NCBI RefSeq assembly: GCF_900109925.1
Contig: NZ_FOBW01000007.1
Coordinates: forward strand, 1-64,000
DNA length: 64,000 bases
Source of the DNA: Mesobacillus persicus
GTDB lineage: Bacteria; Bacillota; Bacilli; Bacillales; Cytobacillaceae
Direction: 5' to 3'
Made by a program: the position numbers and the translations under genes. The notes under the pieces were generated by a model. It searched no databases. It was not told where the DNA came from and worked only from the letters and a program-made list of their open reading frames with translations. Below are positions 1 through 9,123 of the stretch, piece after piece (the first letter of the stretch is position 1; each line of letters begins with the position of its first letter).

Positions 1-114
<114 letters not shown>

Positions 115-120
115 ACTTTA

Positions 121-150
121 AAACAACCAAAGGTTTTGGTTGTTTTTTTA
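121..150 (+). terminator. rRNA operon terminator
   Basis: An 11-bp stem, AAACAACCAAA against TTTGGTTGTTT, is followed by a run of T. It lies seven bases after the 5S gene and is a standard intrinsic terminator. Confidence 0.85.
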
Positions 151-309
151 ATTTATGTCCGATAGGACAATTTCTATTAGTAAACGTAATAGAGCGCAGA
201 AACCTGAGGGGTGTCAGGACCAAGGAGGTCGAGGAAGTGAAGGATTGAAGCCCGGAACGTACGATGTACGTGAGGACTGGAGAGCCTGAAGCTGACGAAG
301 AGATCCGCC

Positions 310-402
310 GGTCATGGCAGCCCGAAGCCGAACACGGAAGTTAAGCTTCGACGCCGATGGTAGTTGGGGGTTTCCCCCTGTGAGAGTAGGACGTTGCCAG
401 GC
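310..402 (+). pseudogene. chimeric 5S rRNA-like sequence
   Basis: Positions 327-349 and 352-402 are identical to the 3' two thirds of the 5S gene (37-59 and 64-114), apart from a junction that is two bases shorter. The 5' third is replaced by unrelated sequence. The lost helix II appears to be replaced by a new 5-bp stem, CGAAG at 323-327 with CTTCG at 346-350. TGGCA at 315-319 could pair with TGCCA at 395-399 as a short helix I. The upstream stretch 181-310 is also rich in small hairpins, for example CGTAC-GAT-GTACG. It has its own terminator. It could be a decayed 5S copy or a stable RNA built on a 5S scaffold. Confidence 0.6.
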
Positions 403-408
403 AAAACG

Positions 409-443
409 AAAGTACAGCTGATTAATAGCTGTACTTTTTTTGT
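409..443 (+). terminator. terminator after the 5S-like sequence
   Basis: Stem AAAGTACAGCT (409-419) pairs perfectly with AGCTGTACTTT (427-437) and is followed by T residues. Its presence suggests that the chimeric 5S-like sequence lies in a transcribed unit. Confidence 0.8.
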
Positions 444-518
444 GTTTTTAGTAGAAATGTCTCAACTTTATGCCCCCTAAGGGCAATAAACAAACGATTA
501 CCAACACTGAAAGTCCAA

Positions 519-542
519 TATATTCCCACTACAGGGAATATA
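519..542. repeat. 24-bp palindrome, copy 1
   Basis: Arms TATATTCCC and GGGAATATA flank the six bases ACTACA. A near-identical palindrome lies at 612-635. The surrounding 440-755 stretch is AT-rich and has no credible gene. Confidence 0.6.
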
Positions 543-611
543 AAAGCCTAGGAAAGCCATCTGGCCTAAGATATTCCAAGTTAAAGTGTTTTTATTCCTG
601 GTAAGGGGCCA

Positions 612-635
612 TATATTCCTACTACTAGGAATATA
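612..635. repeat. 24-bp palindrome, copy 2
   Basis: Arms TATATTCCTA and TAGGAATATA flank a CTAC loop. Compared with the copy at 519-542, the C:G pair next to the loop has become T:A on both arms, so pairing is kept. Confidence 0.6.
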
Positions 636-755
636 CAAACAACTTAGCCTTAATTTTATCCTCTAATCGCACTTACACACACCACACCAGCTTTTGATAA
701 GAAGTTTAATCCTCCCCAAAAAGGAAAAGACTAATAATAGTCATGTTGTCCTAAT

Positions 756-789
756 AATCTTTACAAACCAGTCTTTTTTTGTAAAGATT
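756..789. promoter_or_regulatory. 12-bp inverted repeat upstream of yebE
   Basis: AATCTTTACAAA (756-767) pairs perfectly with TTTGTAAAGATT (778-789) around a 10-base loop. It lies 37 bases before the yebE start. It is not followed by a T run, so an operator or leader structure is more likely than a terminator. Function is unknown. Confidence 0.45.
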
Positions 790-826
790 AATGAGGTTTA
801 TGGCTAAAAGTTAGGGAGGAAAGTAA

Positions 827-1381
827 ATGCTTGAAAATGGGTTAGTGATGGTTGTAATCATTCTAGTTATAAACATTGTATATGTTTCTTTTTTTACGAT
901 TAGAATGATTCTCACATTAAAAGGACAACGCTATATGGCCGCTGCTATTAGTACCGTCGAAGTGGTCATCTATGTGGTTGGACTTGGTTTGGTGCTAGAT
1001 AACTTGGATCAGATACAAAACTTAATTGCCTATGCCTTGGGCTATGGGATTGGTGTAATTGTCGGGATGAAGATTGAGGATAAACTCGCACTTGGTTATA
1101 TAACTGTTAATGTGATTACCAAGGAATATGATAAAGATTTACCAAAATTGCTCCGAGAGAAGGGCTACGGTGTAACTAACTGGGCAGCTCATGGCCTTGA
1201 AGGGGATCGGATGGCAATGCAAATCCTTACTCCACGCAAGTTTGAGCTTAAACTCTACAATGAAATAAAAGAGCAGGACCCAAAAGCGTTTATTATTGTC
1301 TACGAGCCAAAATCGATTCATGGTGGCTTCTGGGTTAAGAGTGTAAAGAGAGGTAGATTATTTAAAAATGAGCAAAAATAA
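827..1381 (+). CDS. yebE: YebE, UPF0316/DUF2179-type membrane protein
   Basis: A 184-residue protein with two or three hydrophobic segments in its first 90 residues (about 5-27, 37-58 and 65-82), followed by a charged soluble domain. Length, layout and position just upstream of the pur operon match B. subtilis YebE of the UPF0316 family. The C-terminal part resembles the DUF2179 ligand-binding-like fold found in other membrane proteins. No biochemical role is established for the family. The start is supported by GGGAGGA a few bases upstream. The next gene begins before this one stops, so the two are probably translated together. Confidence 0.85.
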   Translation: MLENGLVMVVIILVINIVYVSFFTIRMILTLKGQRYMAAAISTVEVVIYVVGLGLVLDNLDQIQNLIAYALGYGIGVIVGMKIEDKLALGYITVNVITKEYDKDLPKLLREKGYGVTNWAAHGLEGDRMAMQILTPRKFELKLYNEIKEQDPKAFIIVYEPKSIHGGFWVKSVKRGRLFKNEQK

Positions 1382-1574
1382 CCGAAAGAAAACATTTGAA
1401 GTACAAGATAATGAAACGATAAGTGATTGCCTTGAACGGATCAGCAAGGAAGGGTATACACCGACTCGCCGCATAGAAAAACCAATATTCAAAGAAGTGG
1501 AGAAAAACGGTGAAATAGACTATGAACCAGCAGGTAGGCAAATAGTCTTTGAAGCAAAGCCAATAGAGCCATAA
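1368..1574 (+). CDS. yebG: YebG, small NETI-motif protein
   Basis: A 68-residue, charged protein with the sequence [12 protein letters not shown] near residues 15-26, the feature for which NETI-motif proteins are named. Its start overlaps the end of yebE by 14 bases, and both sit directly before the purine control region, as in B. subtilis. No membrane segment or catalytic motif is visible. Function is unknown. The main support is the motif, the conserved place and the overlap with yebE. Confidence 0.8.
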   Translation: MSKNNRKKTFEVQDNETISDCLERISKEGYTPTRRIEKPIFKEVEKNGEIDYEPAGRQIVFEAKPIEP

Positions 1575-1584
1575 TACGCAAAGT

Positions 1585-1630
1585 AAAATACGAACATTAT
1601 TACTGTACATATATTAATTGTTCGATTATT
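1585..1630 (+). promoter_or_regulatory. PurR operator: two inverted PurBoxes
   Basis: AAAATACGAACATTA at 1585-1599 differs at one base from the B. subtilis PurBox AAAACACGAACATTA. On the other strand, a second box with CGAAC lies at 1616-1630. The two boxes are inverted and 16 bp apart, the arrangement expected for PurR, which represses the pur operon when PRPP is low. They lie just upstream of the -35 element. Confidence 0.8.
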
Positions 1631-1632
1631 GA

Positions 1633-1662
1633 TTGACAAAAACCAAAACTAGTTGTTAATAT
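1633..1662 (+). promoter_or_regulatory. SigA promoter of the pur operon
   Basis: TTGACA at 1633-1638 is followed after 17-18 bp by TTAATA/TAATAT at 1656-1662. The guanine riboswitch begins about 25 bases downstream of the expected start point. Confidence 0.7.
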
Positions 1663-1692
1663 GTAGTTGGCATTAATAAAATTTAATTTTTT

Positions 1693-1763
1693 CCTTCGTA
1701 TAATAATGGGGATATGGCCCATGAGTTTCTACCCGACGACCGTAAATTGTTGGACTATGAGGG
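1693..1763 (+). ncRNA. guanine-type purine riboswitch aptamer
   Basis: P1 is CCTTCGTA (1693-1700) with TATGAGGG (1756-1763). P2 is ATGGG-GATATGG-CCCAT and P3 contains the ACCGTAAAT loop, so all the conserved loop sequences of the purine aptamer are present. The specificity base in GGACTAT (C at 1755) is cytosine, which is read as guanine/hypoxanthine rather than adenine. With the terminator at 1837-1899 this should switch pur transcription off when guanine is high. Confidence 0.95.
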
Positions 1764-1836
1764 AAAGTAGTTCCTTAATGGAAGGGAAAAGAACATATCC
1801 TAGCCTTGCTATCGGTATGCTTCTTTGTCACTTGAG

Positions 1837-1899
1837 ACCCGGACAGACTGCTTTCTCTTCAAGCTTAGAGAAGTTTTCTGTCTGGGTTTTTATTTTTTT
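1837..1899 (+). terminator. riboswitch-controlled terminator before purE
   Basis: ACCCGGACAGA (1837-1847) pairs with TCTGTCTGGGT (1877-1887), with one G-T pair, and is followed by a long T-rich tract. It is the expression platform of the guanine riboswitch. Confidence 0.9.
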
Positions 1900-1910
1900 G
1901 ATGTGTAACA

Positions 1911-1985
1911 GTTGATTGGAGAGAAGCGACGAGGAGGCTCCCGGACTGCCCGCCGAAAGCGAAGTGCCTGGAGCGCAAATCAACA
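1911..1985. repeat. repeat family A, copy 1 (internally deleted)
   Basis: It begins with GTTGATTGGAG and ends with AATCAAC like the full copies at 19108, 49963 and 59287, but lacks the first half of the element (the GGCACGAAGACTCC...CCGCAGG part). The remaining part, AGCGACGAGGAGGCTCCC onward, is nearly identical to the copy at 19108. It lies in the purE leader, between the riboswitch terminator and the purE start, so it is transcribed whenever the operon is on. Confidence 0.85.
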
Positions 1986-2036
1986 GCTACGTTTATAAAC
2001 ACAGCAAATACATAATAAAGAACAGGGGATGGGACC

Positions 2037-2525
2037 ATGAAGCCTGCGGTTGGAGTAATTATGGGGAGTAAATCCGATTGGGAGACAATGAAACAGTCCT
2101 GTGAAGTTCTTGAAAAGCTAGAGATTCCTTATATAAAAAAAGTGGTATCAGCTCATCGGACACCTGACTTAATGTTTGAGTTCGCCGAAAAAGCGAGAGA
2201 TGAGGGGTTAAAAGTGATTATCGCTGGTGCTGGAGGTGCTGCCCACCTGCCTGGAATGGTGGCAGCCAAAACGACATTACCTGTTATCGGCGTTCCAGTA
2301 AAATCGAAGGCCTTAAACGGCTTGGATTCGTTATTATCCATTGTCCAAATGCCTGGTGGTGTTCCAGTTGCGACGGTTGCCATTGGAGAGGCAGGGGCGA
2401 AAAATGCAGGGCTTTTAGCAGCGCAAATATTATCTACCTCTGATAGTAAGATTGCTGATAAATTGGAAATGTTAAGAGAAGAGACGAAGCTGACTGTGAT
2501 GGAGAGCAGTGATGAACTTGAATAA
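2037..2525 (+). CDS. purE: N5-carboxyaminoimidazole ribonucleotide mutase
   Basis: A 162-residue class I PurE. It moves the carboxyl group of N5-CAIR to C4, giving CAIR, the step after PurK. The N-terminal [13 protein letters not shown] phosphate-binding loop and the SAHRTPDLM segment (about residues 41-49) with its catalytic histidine are present, as is [15 protein letters not shown]. The length is usual. It is the first gene of the purine operon. GGGGATGGGACC lies just upstream of the ATG. Expression should follow PurR and the guanine riboswitch. Confidence 0.97.
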   Translation: MKPAVGVIMGSKSDWETMKQSCEVLEKLEIPYIKKVVSAHRTPDLMFEFAEKARDEGLKVIIAGAGGAAHLPGMVAAKTTLPVIGVPVKSKALNGLDSLLSIVQMPGGVPVATVAIGEAGAKNAGLLAAQILSTSDSKIADKLEMLREETKLTVMESSDELE

Positions 2526-3669
2526 TAGAGTGATTCTACCAGGAGAGACGATAGGCATCGTTGGTGGCGGCCAGCTCGGCAAGATGATGACGATAGCAGC
2601 AAAATCTATGGGATTTAGAGTTGTCGTGCTAGATCCAACTGATGATTGTCCTTGTGGTCAGGTTGCCGATGAACAGATCATCGGTGAATATGGTGACCTA
2701 CAAGCGATTAAACAGCTTGCGGAGAAAAGCGTTGTAATCACCTATGAGTTTGAAAATATTCAAGCCGAAGCCCTAGAGTGGTTAACAAACCATGCCCATG
2801 TCCCACAAGGAACTGAGTTATTGAAAATAACACAAGACAGAATTCAAGAAAAAGCAGCGATTCAGTCAGCGGGCGTTGATGTTGCTCCCTATACCGTTAT
2901 TGAGCATATTGACCACCTCGATTTGAGCATTACAGCTACGGGTCTCCCGGCTGTTCTAAAAACGGCAAGAGGTGGTTACGACGGAAAAGGTCAGCTGGTC
3001 ATTCGCAATCTAGATGACATCCAAAAAGCTCAATCATTGATAGACCAGGGCCCATGTGTTCTAGAAAAATGGATCCATTTTGATAAAGAAATCTCTGTTA
3101 TCATCACCCGGAACCCAGATGGAGAGATAAAGGTGTTTCCTGTTGCAGAAAACCTTCATCAAAACAATATCCTACATCAAACGATTGTTCCAGCTGGGAT
3201 TAGCAAGTCGGTGGAAGAACAGGCTGTGCAAAAAGCAAAAAAAATCTCCATGGCCTTGAATCTAGTCGGGACATTGGCCGTTGAGATGTTTGTAACTCCT
3301 GATGAAGAAATCTATATTAACGAACTGGCGCCTAGGCCACATAATTCGGGTCACTATTCGATTGAGGCTTGTGAAACTTCTCAATTTGAACAGCATATTC
3401 GCTCCATTGCGAATTGGCCGCTAGCAAAAACAGATTTGTTAAAACCAGTGGTCATGGTAAATATTCTAGGACAGCATCAGGAACGTCTTTTAGAAAGACT
3501 TCCAAAGCTACAAGATTGGAAAGTACACTTATATGGAAAAAAAGAGGCAAAACTGAACCGGAAGATGGGGCATGTGACATTACTTCGTGACACCGTTGAA
3601 AGTGCAATAAAGGAAGCAGATGAAAGTGGGATTTGGGAACTGGCCGTCGAGGCTGGTACAATAAATTAG
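2512..3669 (+). CDS. purK: N5-carboxyaminoimidazole ribonucleotide synthase
   Basis: A 385-residue ATP-grasp enzyme that makes N5-CAIR from AIR, ATP and bicarbonate, feeding PurE. The N-terminal [12 protein letters not shown] loop, the central [13 protein letters not shown] nucleotide-binding strand and the [13 protein letters not shown] metal-binding motif are visible. The ATG at 2512 is chosen because GGAGAG lies five bases upstream; an in-frame GTG at 2509 is too close to that site. The start overlaps the end of purE by 14 bases, so the two are likely translationally coupled. Confidence 0.95.
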   Translation: MNLNNRVILPGETIGIVGGGQLGKMMTIAAKSMGFRVVVLDPTDDCPCGQVADEQIIGEYGDLQAIKQLAEKSVVITYEFENIQAEALEWLTNHAHVPQGTELLKITQDRIQEKAAIQSAGVDVAPYTVIEHIDHLDLSITATGLPAVLKTARGGYDGKGQLVIRNLDDIQKAQSLIDQGPCVLEKWIHFDKEISVIITRNPDGEIKVFPVAENLHQNNILHQTIVPAGISKSVEEQAVQKAKKISMALNLVGTLAVEMFVTPDEEIYINELAPRPHNSGHYSIEACETSQFEQHIRSIANWPLAKTDLLKPVVMVNILGQHQERLLERLPKLQDWKVHLYGKKEAKLNRKMGHVTLLRDTVESAIKEADESGIWELAVEAGTIN

Positions 3670-3705
3670 TAAAGATAGTTGAGAAGAACGGGGGACAATA
3701 AACTT

Positions 3706-4998
3706 ATGATCGATCGATATACAAGACCAGAAATGGGAGCGATATGGACAGAAGAAAATCGGTTCAAGGCATGGTTGGAAGTGGAAATTTTAGCATGTGA
3801 AGCATGGGCAGAACTAGGAGACATCCCAAAGGAAGACGTTCGCAAACTAAGAGAGAATGCAAGCTTTGATATCAACCGAATTAAGGAAATTGAAGAAGAA
3901 ACTAGACATGATGTTGTGGCTTTCACTAGGGCAGTATCCGAAACACTTGGCGACGAGCGTAAATGGGTTCATTACGGTTTAACTTCTACGGATGTTGTTG
4001 ACACGGCGCTTTCCTATTTATTGAAGCAGGCGAATGGGATTTTACTTAAAGACCTTGAGAACTTTGTTGAGATTTTAAAAAATAAAGCACAGGAACATAA
4101 ACACACGGTAATGATGGGGAGAACACATGGAGTTCATGCTGAACCAACCACATTTGGCTTAAAGCTTGCCCTGTGGTATGAAGAAATGAAGCGGAACCTC
4201 GAACGGTTCAAGCAAGCGGCCGAGGGTGTGGAATTCGGGAAAATTTCTGGGGCAGTTGGAACATATGCGAATATCAACCCGTTTGTTGAGCAATATGTGT
4301 GTGAAAAGCTTGGGCTTCAAGCAGCACCGATTTCAACGCAAACCCTTCAACGTGATCGCCATGCTCACTATATGTCCACTCTTGCGTTAGTGGCGACTTC
4401 TATTGAAAAGTTTGCTGTGGAGGTACGCGGACTTCAAAAGAGTGAAACAAGAGAAGTCGAAGAATTTTTCGCAAAGGGTCAAAAAGGATCATCTGCGATG
4501 CCGCATAAACGGAATCCAATTGGATCTGAAAACATGACAGGGTTGGCTCGCGTGATTCGTGGCTATATGATGACAGCCTACGAAAACGTTCCACTTTGGC
4601 ATGAACGCGATATTTCGCATTCTTCTGCTGAACGAATCATCCTGCCAGATGCGACCATCGCACTTAACTATATGTTGAATCGATTTGGCAATCTCATTAA
4701 AAACCTGACAGTCTATCCAGAGAATATGAAACGGAATATGGACCGGACACTTGGACTCATCTATTCCCAACGTGTTTTACTGGCTTTGATTGACAAAGGA
4801 ATGGCTCGTGAAGAGGCCTATGATACTGTTCAACCAAGAGCAATGGAGGCTTGGGAAAAGCAAGTAGCATTCCGTAGCTTAGTCGAAAGTGATGAGAAAA
4901 TCACAGCCCTTCTAAACGCTGAAGAAATTGAAGATTGCTTTGATTATAATTATCACCTTAAATATGTAGATACGATTTTCGAACGACTTGGACTATAA
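3706..4998 (+). CDS. purB: adenylosuccinate lyase
   Basis: A 430-residue fumarase-superfamily lyase. It acts twice in purine synthesis, splitting SAICAR to AICAR and adenylosuccinate to AMP, releasing fumarate. The [13 protein letters not shown] and [11 protein letters not shown] segments and the signature [15 protein letters not shown] carry the usual catalytic residues. The start [10 protein letters not shown] at 3706 follows GGGGGACA at a good distance and matches the family's N-terminus; an upstream in-frame start would add nine unsupported residues. Its stop codon abuts repeat family B copy 1. Confidence 0.97.
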   Translation: MIDRYTRPEMGAIWTEENRFKAWLEVEILACEAWAELGDIPKEDVRKLRENASFDINRIKEIEEETRHDVVAFTRAVSETLGDERKWVHYGLTSTDVVDTALSYLLKQANGILLKDLENFVEILKNKAQEHKHTVMMGRTHGVHAEPTTFGLKLALWYEEMKRNLERFKQAAEGVEFGKISGAVGTYANINPFVEQYVCEKLGLQAAPISTQTLQRDRHAHYMSTLALVATSIEKFAVEVRGLQKSETREVEEFFAKGQKGSSAMPHKRNPIGSENMTGLARVIRGYMMTAYENVPLWHERDISHSSAERIILPDATIALNYMLNRFGNLIKNLTVYPENMKRNMDRTLGLIYSQRVLLALIDKGMAREEAYDTVQPRAMEAWEKQVAFRSLVESDEKITALLNAEEIEDCFDYNYHLKYVDTIFERLGL

Positions 4999-5002
4999 AT
5001 AA

Positions 5003-5186
5003 AGGCTCTTTTCGTAAAATTGTTGTTAAATTCCTAAAGCCGAATTTAACGCAAGATAAGCTTTTTTGTACGATATAGTATGTTTGCAAGCTCTTTTCTC
5101 AAAGAAATAATAGCTAGTTTGGCATCTAACAAAGTTTCATTCATTCTATTCTATTTCAGAAGCAACAAAGTTTGAGAAAAGAGCCT
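5003..5186 (+). repeat. repeat family B, copy 1, between purB and purC
   Basis: A 184-bp element with perfect 11-bp terminal inverted repeats, AGGCTCTTTTC and GAAAAGAGCCT. It is flanked by AAATAA on both sides (4997-5002 and 5187-5192), which looks like a target duplication. An inner stem, GTTAAATTC (5025-5033) with GAATTTAAC (5042-5050), is kept in the copies at 22554 and 49614. No open reading frame lies within it. It may be a miniature inserted element or a structured RNA. Confidence 0.75.
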
Positions 5187-5191
5187 AAATA

Positions 5192-5217
5192 AAAAAGGCA
5201 AGGTTTCTTGCCTTTTT
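5192..5217 (+). terminator. terminator-like hairpin within the pur operon
   Basis: AAAAAGGCAAG pairs perfectly with CTTGCCTTTTT around GTTT. The shape is that of an intrinsic terminator. It lies between purB and purC, where most Bacillus operons are continuous, so it may reduce read-through or may have come with the neighbouring repeat. Confidence 0.6.
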
Positions 5218-5270
5218 GTAAAAACTCAAGACTGAATATTCCTAATCTTCTAGTTGGGGGAGCGGTAAAA

Positions 5271-5990
5271 GTGGAGAAAAAAGAGCTGTTATATGAGGGC
5301 AAAGCAAAAAGGGTCTATCGTACCAATGATGAAAACATCGTCTGGATTGAATACAAAGATTCAGCAACAGCCTTCAATGGAGAGAAGAAGGCAGAAATAG
5401 CTGGTAAAGGTCGATTGAATAACGAGATTACTAGCTTATTATTTTCAAAGCTTAAGGAAAATGATATCGAATCTCATTTTCTTAAAAAAGTATCTGAAAC
5501 AGAACAGCTTGTGAAACGAGTGAACATTATCCCGCTTGAAGTCATTGTCCGAAACTTTGCAGCTGGCAGTTTTTCCAAACGACTTGGTGTCGAAGAAGGA
5601 AAGAAGCTTAACTACCCTCTAGTGGAGTTTTGCCTTAAAAATGATGACCTTGGGGATCCGTTGGTGACTGATGATCAGATTGATGTGCTCGAGATTGCCA
5701 CGAAAGATGATGTATCTTCTTTAAAAGACAGAGCTAAAGAAGTTAATCAAGTATTAACAGGCTTTTTTCAGGAGATCGGCGTTCGCCTCATAGATTTTAA
5801 ACTAGAATTCGGCAAAGATTTGGAAGGGAATATTTTATTAGCAGATGAGGTTTCCCCTGATACATGCCGCCTTTGGGATATTGAAACAAACGAAAAGCTA
5901 GATAAAGACGTGTTCCGCCGTGATTTAGGAGATTTGAACAATGCTTATGAAACCATTTTAGGACGACTGGGAGGTCCAACACATGTATAA
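5271..5990 (+). CDS. purC: SAICAR synthetase (phosphoribosylaminoimidazole-succinocarboxamide synthase)
   Basis: A 239-residue enzyme that joins aspartate to CAIR using ATP. It has the N-terminal LLYEGKAKRVY motif, DSATAFNGEKKAEI, the substrate-binding LEVIVRNFAAGS and the LLADEVSPDTCRLWD signature. The GTG at 5271 is chosen because GGGGGAG lies just upstream and the first residues then match B. subtilis PurC; a longer frame would run into the upstream hairpin. Because of the repeat and hairpin before it, its transcription may be partly separate from purEKB, but no strong promoter was seen. Confidence 0.95.
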   Translation: MEKKELLYEGKAKRVYRTNDENIVWIEYKDSATAFNGEKKAEIAGKGRLNNEITSLLFSKLKENDIESHFLKKVSETEQLVKRVNIIPLEVIVRNFAAGSFSKRLGVEEGKKLNYPLVEFCLKNDDLGDPLVTDDQIDVLEIATKDDVSSLKDRAKEVNQVLTGFFQEIGVRLIDFKLEFGKDLEGNILLADEVSPDTCRLWDIETNEKLDKDVFRRDLGDLNNAYETILGRLGGPTHV

Positions 5991-6237
5991 AGTGAAGGTT
6001 TATGTAACATTGAGAGAGAGCGTGCTTGATCCACAGGGAACGGCTGTTAAAAAGTCACTACAGTCAATGAGCTACGATGCAGTAGCAGACGTTCGAATCG
6101 GAAAATACATGGAATTGACGATCGACAAGACCGATCGTGATGTCGAAGAAGTGGTTAAGGAAATGTGTGAGCGCCTGCTTTCAAATCCAGTCATTGAGGA
6201 CTATCGTTACGAGATTGAGGAGAGTGTTGTCCTGTGA
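5983..6237 (+). CDS. purS: FGAM synthase subunit PurS
   Basis: An 84-residue subunit of the three-part formylglycinamidine ribonucleotide synthase (PurS, PurQ, PurL) of Gram-positive bacteria. The [17 protein letters not shown] start and the compact alpha/beta pattern are typical. It bridges PurQ and PurL and helps ammonia transfer. The ATG overlaps the end of purC by eight bases, and the stop overlaps the GTG of purQ by four, so the three are likely coupled. Confidence 0.95.
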   Translation: MYKVKVYVTLRESVLDPQGTAVKKSLQSMSYDAVADVRIGKYMELTIDKTDRDVEEVVKEMCERLLSNPVIEDYRYEIEESVVL

Positions 6238-6920
6238 GGTTCGCAGTCATTGTCTTTCCTGGTTCCAATTGCGACGTTGATATGTATCATGCGGCAAAGG
6301 ATGAGCTCGGGGAAGAAGCAGAATATGTCTGGCATGATGAGACCAGTCTAGATGGATTTGATGCCGTCCTTCTGCCTGGAGGATTCTCGTTTGGCGATTA
6401 TTTACGTACTGGGGCGATTGCTCGGTTTAGTCCTATTATGAATGAGATCGTTAAGGCGGCGGAAGCGGGGAAACCCGTACTAGGTGTTTGTAACGGATTT
6501 CAAGTTTTACTAGAAGCAGGTTTGTTACCAGGAGCAATGCGACGGAATGAAAGCTTAAAGTTCATTTGTCGTCCTGTTAACTTAACCGTTAAAAATAATG
6601 AAACGATTTTTACCTCTTTATATAAACAAGACGAAGTCATTCAAATCCCGATTGCTCATGGTGAGGGAAATTATTATTGCGATGATGAAACACTCGCTGT
6701 TTTAAAAGATAACAAACAGATTGTGTTTACCTATGAAGGCACCAATCCGAATGGAAGCATTGAAAATATTGCAGGAATCATCAATAAGCAGGGAAATGTT
6801 CTTGGAATGATGCCGCACCCAGAACGGGCAGTTGACCCATTACTTGGTGGCGCCGATGGATTAAAGCTTTTTAAGTCAATCGTTAAACAATGGAGGGAAT
6901 CACATGCTGTTAAAGCTTGA
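6234..6920 (+). CDS. purQ: FGAM synthase glutaminase subunit PurQ
   Basis: A 228-residue class I glutamine amidotransferase that releases ammonia from glutamine for PurL. The nucleophile elbow GVCNGFQVL (cysteine near residue 87) and the MPHPERA motif with the catalytic histidine and glutamate are present. The start is GTG at 6234 within the GTGA overlap with purS. A short C-terminal tail overlaps the start of purL by 17 bases. Confidence 0.96.
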   Translation: MRFAVIVFPGSNCDVDMYHAAKDELGEEAEYVWHDETSLDGFDAVLLPGGFSFGDYLRTGAIARFSPIMNEIVKAAEAGKPVLGVCNGFQVLLEAGLLPGAMRRNESLKFICRPVNLTVKNNETIFTSLYKQDEVIQIPIAHGEGNYYCDDETLAVLKDNKQIVFTYEGTNPNGSIENIAGIINKQGNVLGMMPHPERAVDPLLGGADGLKLFKSIVKQWRESHAVKA

Positions 6921-9123
6921 GCCAAGTCCAGAACAAATTAAGTCAGGAAAAGTATATCAGGAGATGGGCATCTCTGACGAAGAGTTCAAGCGCATTGAAG
7001 AGATCCTTGGGCGCCTTCCAAATTATACAGAAACCGGTTTGTTTTCTGTTATGTGGTCGGAGCATTGCAGCTATAAAAACTCGAAGCCGGTTCTGAAAAA
7101 ATTCCCGGTAACAGGCGAGCGTGTGTTACAAGGTCCTGGTGAAGGAGCTGGCATTGTTGATATCGGCGATAGCCAAGCGGTTGTTTTTAAAATTGAAAGC
7201 CATAACCATCCATCAGCGATTGAGCCTTATCAAGGAGCAGCAACTGGTGTAGGCGGAATCATTCGTGATGTGTTTTCGATGGGAGCTAGACCGATTGCCT
7301 TATTAAATTCCTTAAGGTTTGGTGAACTTAAATCTGCACGTGGGAAATATCTGTTTGAAGAGGTTGTTGCAGGAATTGCTGGTTACGGCAACTGCATCGG
7401 GATCCCAACCGTTGGTGGCGAAATTCAATTTGACCCTTGCTACGAAGGAAATCCACTTGTTAATGCCATGTGTGTTGGTGTCATTGACCATAAAGATATT
7501 AAAAAAGGGCAGGCTCACGGTGTAGGCAATACTGTCATGTATGTTGGTGCCAAAACTGGCCGCGATGGTATCCATGGTGCGACCTTTGCTTCTGAGGAAT
7601 TGAATGAACAATCTGAAGAAAAGCGTCCTGCGGTTCAAGTGGGCGATCCTTTTATGGAGAAGCTTTTACTTGAGGCATGTCTTGAAGTGGTTCAGTCTGA
7701 TGCTCTTGTTGGCATTCAAGATATGGGTGCTGCTGGACTTACGAGCTCGTCAGCGGAAATGGCTAGTAAGGCCGGTTCAGGGATTGAGATGAACCTTGAC
7801 CTCGTTCCCCAACGTGAAACAGGAATGAACGCCTATGAAATGATGCTCTCTGAGTCACAGGAACGCATGCTTCTAGTTGTTCAAAAGGGAAGAGAACAGG
7901 AAATTGCTAGTTTGTTTGAAAAGTATGGTCTTGAAGCGGTGTCAATTGGTCATGTGACCGATGACAAAATGCTTCGATTGGTTCATCAAGGCGAAGTCGT
8001 TGCCGAGGTACCGGCTGATGCGCTTGCTGAGGATGCACCAGTTTACTATAAACCTTCGAAAATTCCAGAATATTATCATGCATTCCAAGCAATGGAGAAT
8101 GAGATTCCTGCAGTGGAGGATATGGAACAAACACTTATCAATCTATTAAAACAACCAACCATCGCTAGCAAGGAATGGGTGTATGACCAATATGATTATA
8201 TGGTTCGTACTAATACTATCGTGGCACCAGGTTCAGACGCCGCTTTGGTGCGGATTCGTGGCACGGAAAAAGCATTGGCGATGACAACGGATTGCAATTC
8301 TAGATATATATACTTGGATCCTGAAACAGGCGGGAAGATTGCGGTTGCCGAGGCAGCGCGAAATATCGTTTGCTCTGGTGCCGAGCCATTAGCGATTACC
8401 GATTGCTTGAACTTTGGGAATCCAGAAAAGCCAGAGATTTTCTGGCAACTTGAAAAAGCGGCTGATGGAATGAGCGCTGCGTGCAGGATGTTTAATGCAC
8501 CGGTCATTAGCGGAAACGTCTCTTTATACAATGAGACCAATGGAACAGCTGTTTATCCGACACCAGTCATTGGTATGGTTGGCCTTGTTCGTGATCTCAA
8601 ACATGCGACGACACAAGAATTCAAACAGGATGGAGATTTGATCTATCTTTTAGGGGAAACAAAAGCTGAGTTCGGCGGAAGTGAGCTACAAAAGCTGATT
8701 CACGGAGAAATCTTTGGAAAAGCGCCTAGTTTGAATCTAGAAGTGGAGAAAGAGTACCAGAATCAAATTCTAACTGCGATCCGTGCAGGTGTTGTTGCAT
8801 CAGCCCACGATGTTTCTGAAGGTGGCGTGGCGGTAGCTTTGGCAGAATCATTGATGGGAGCGAATGGGTTAGGAGCTGAAGTTGCGCTAGAAGGCGAGGC
8901 AGCGGTTACGGCTCTATTTAGTGAATCGCAATCAAGATTTATTTTATCGGTAAAAGCAGAGCATCAAGCAGAGTTCGAACGATTAACAGACGCTGCATTA
9001 ATTGGTAAAGTCACGGATACCTCTAAGTTGACGATTATGGTTGCTGGAACAGAGGAAATTAAACTAGAGGTAAACCAAATGAAAGAGGCTTGGAAAGGAG
9101 CCATTCCATGCTTGCTGAACTAA
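6904..9123 (+). CDS. purL: FGAM synthase synthetase subunit PurL (small form)
   Basis: A 739-residue ATP-dependent synthetase that turns FGAR into FGAM with ammonia from PurQ. It is the small PurL form that needs PurS and PurQ, not the fused 1300-residue enzyme. The N-terminal [11 protein letters not shown] and [14 protein letters not shown] motifs, and the duplicated PurM-like halves (second half from about residue 430), are visible. GGAGGG lies just upstream of the ATG. It overlaps both purQ and purF. Confidence 0.97.
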   Translation: MLLKLEPSPEQIKSGKVYQEMGISDEEFKRIEEILGRLPNYTETGLFSVMWSEHCSYKNSKPVLKKFPVTGERVLQGPGEGAGIVDIGDSQAVVFKIESHNHPSAIEPYQGAATGVGGIIRDVFSMGARPIALLNSLRFGELKSARGKYLFEEVVAGIAGYGNCIGIPTVGGEIQFDPCYEGNPLVNAMCVGVIDHKDIKKGQAHGVGNTVMYVGAKTGRDGIHGATFASEELNEQSEEKRPAVQVGDPFMEKLLLEACLEVVQSDALVGIQDMGAAGLTSSSAEMASKAGSGIEMNLDLVPQRETGMNAYEMMLSESQERMLLVVQKGREQEIASLFEKYGLEAVSIGHVTDDKMLRLVHQGEVVAEVPADALAEDAPVYYKPSKIPEYYHAFQAMENEIPAVEDMEQTLINLLKQPTIASKEWVYDQYDYMVRTNTIVAPGSDAALVRIRGTEKALAMTTDCNSRYIYLDPETGGKIAVAEAARNIVCSGAEPLAITDCLNFGNPEKPEIFWQLEKAADGMSAACRMFNAPVISGNVSLYNETNGTAVYPTPVIGMVGLVRDLKHATTQEFKQDGDLIYLLGETKAEFGGSELQKLIHGEIFGKAPSLNLEVEKEYQNQILTAIRAGVVASAHDVSEGGVAVALAESLMGANGLGAEVALEGEAAVTALFSESQSRFILSVKAEHQAEFERLTDAALIGKVTDTSKLTIMVAGTEEIKLEVNQMKEAWKGAIPCLLN

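Noticed and set aside
115-826. tRNA genes expected after a Bacillus rRNA operon
   Set aside because: No cloverleaf or T-loop GTTCRANNC motif could be found; the region holds the chimeric 5S and palindromes instead.
1667-1915. 82-residue frame on the plus strand upstream of purE
   Set aside because: It is fully covered by the guanine riboswitch and its terminator, whose structure explains the sequence.
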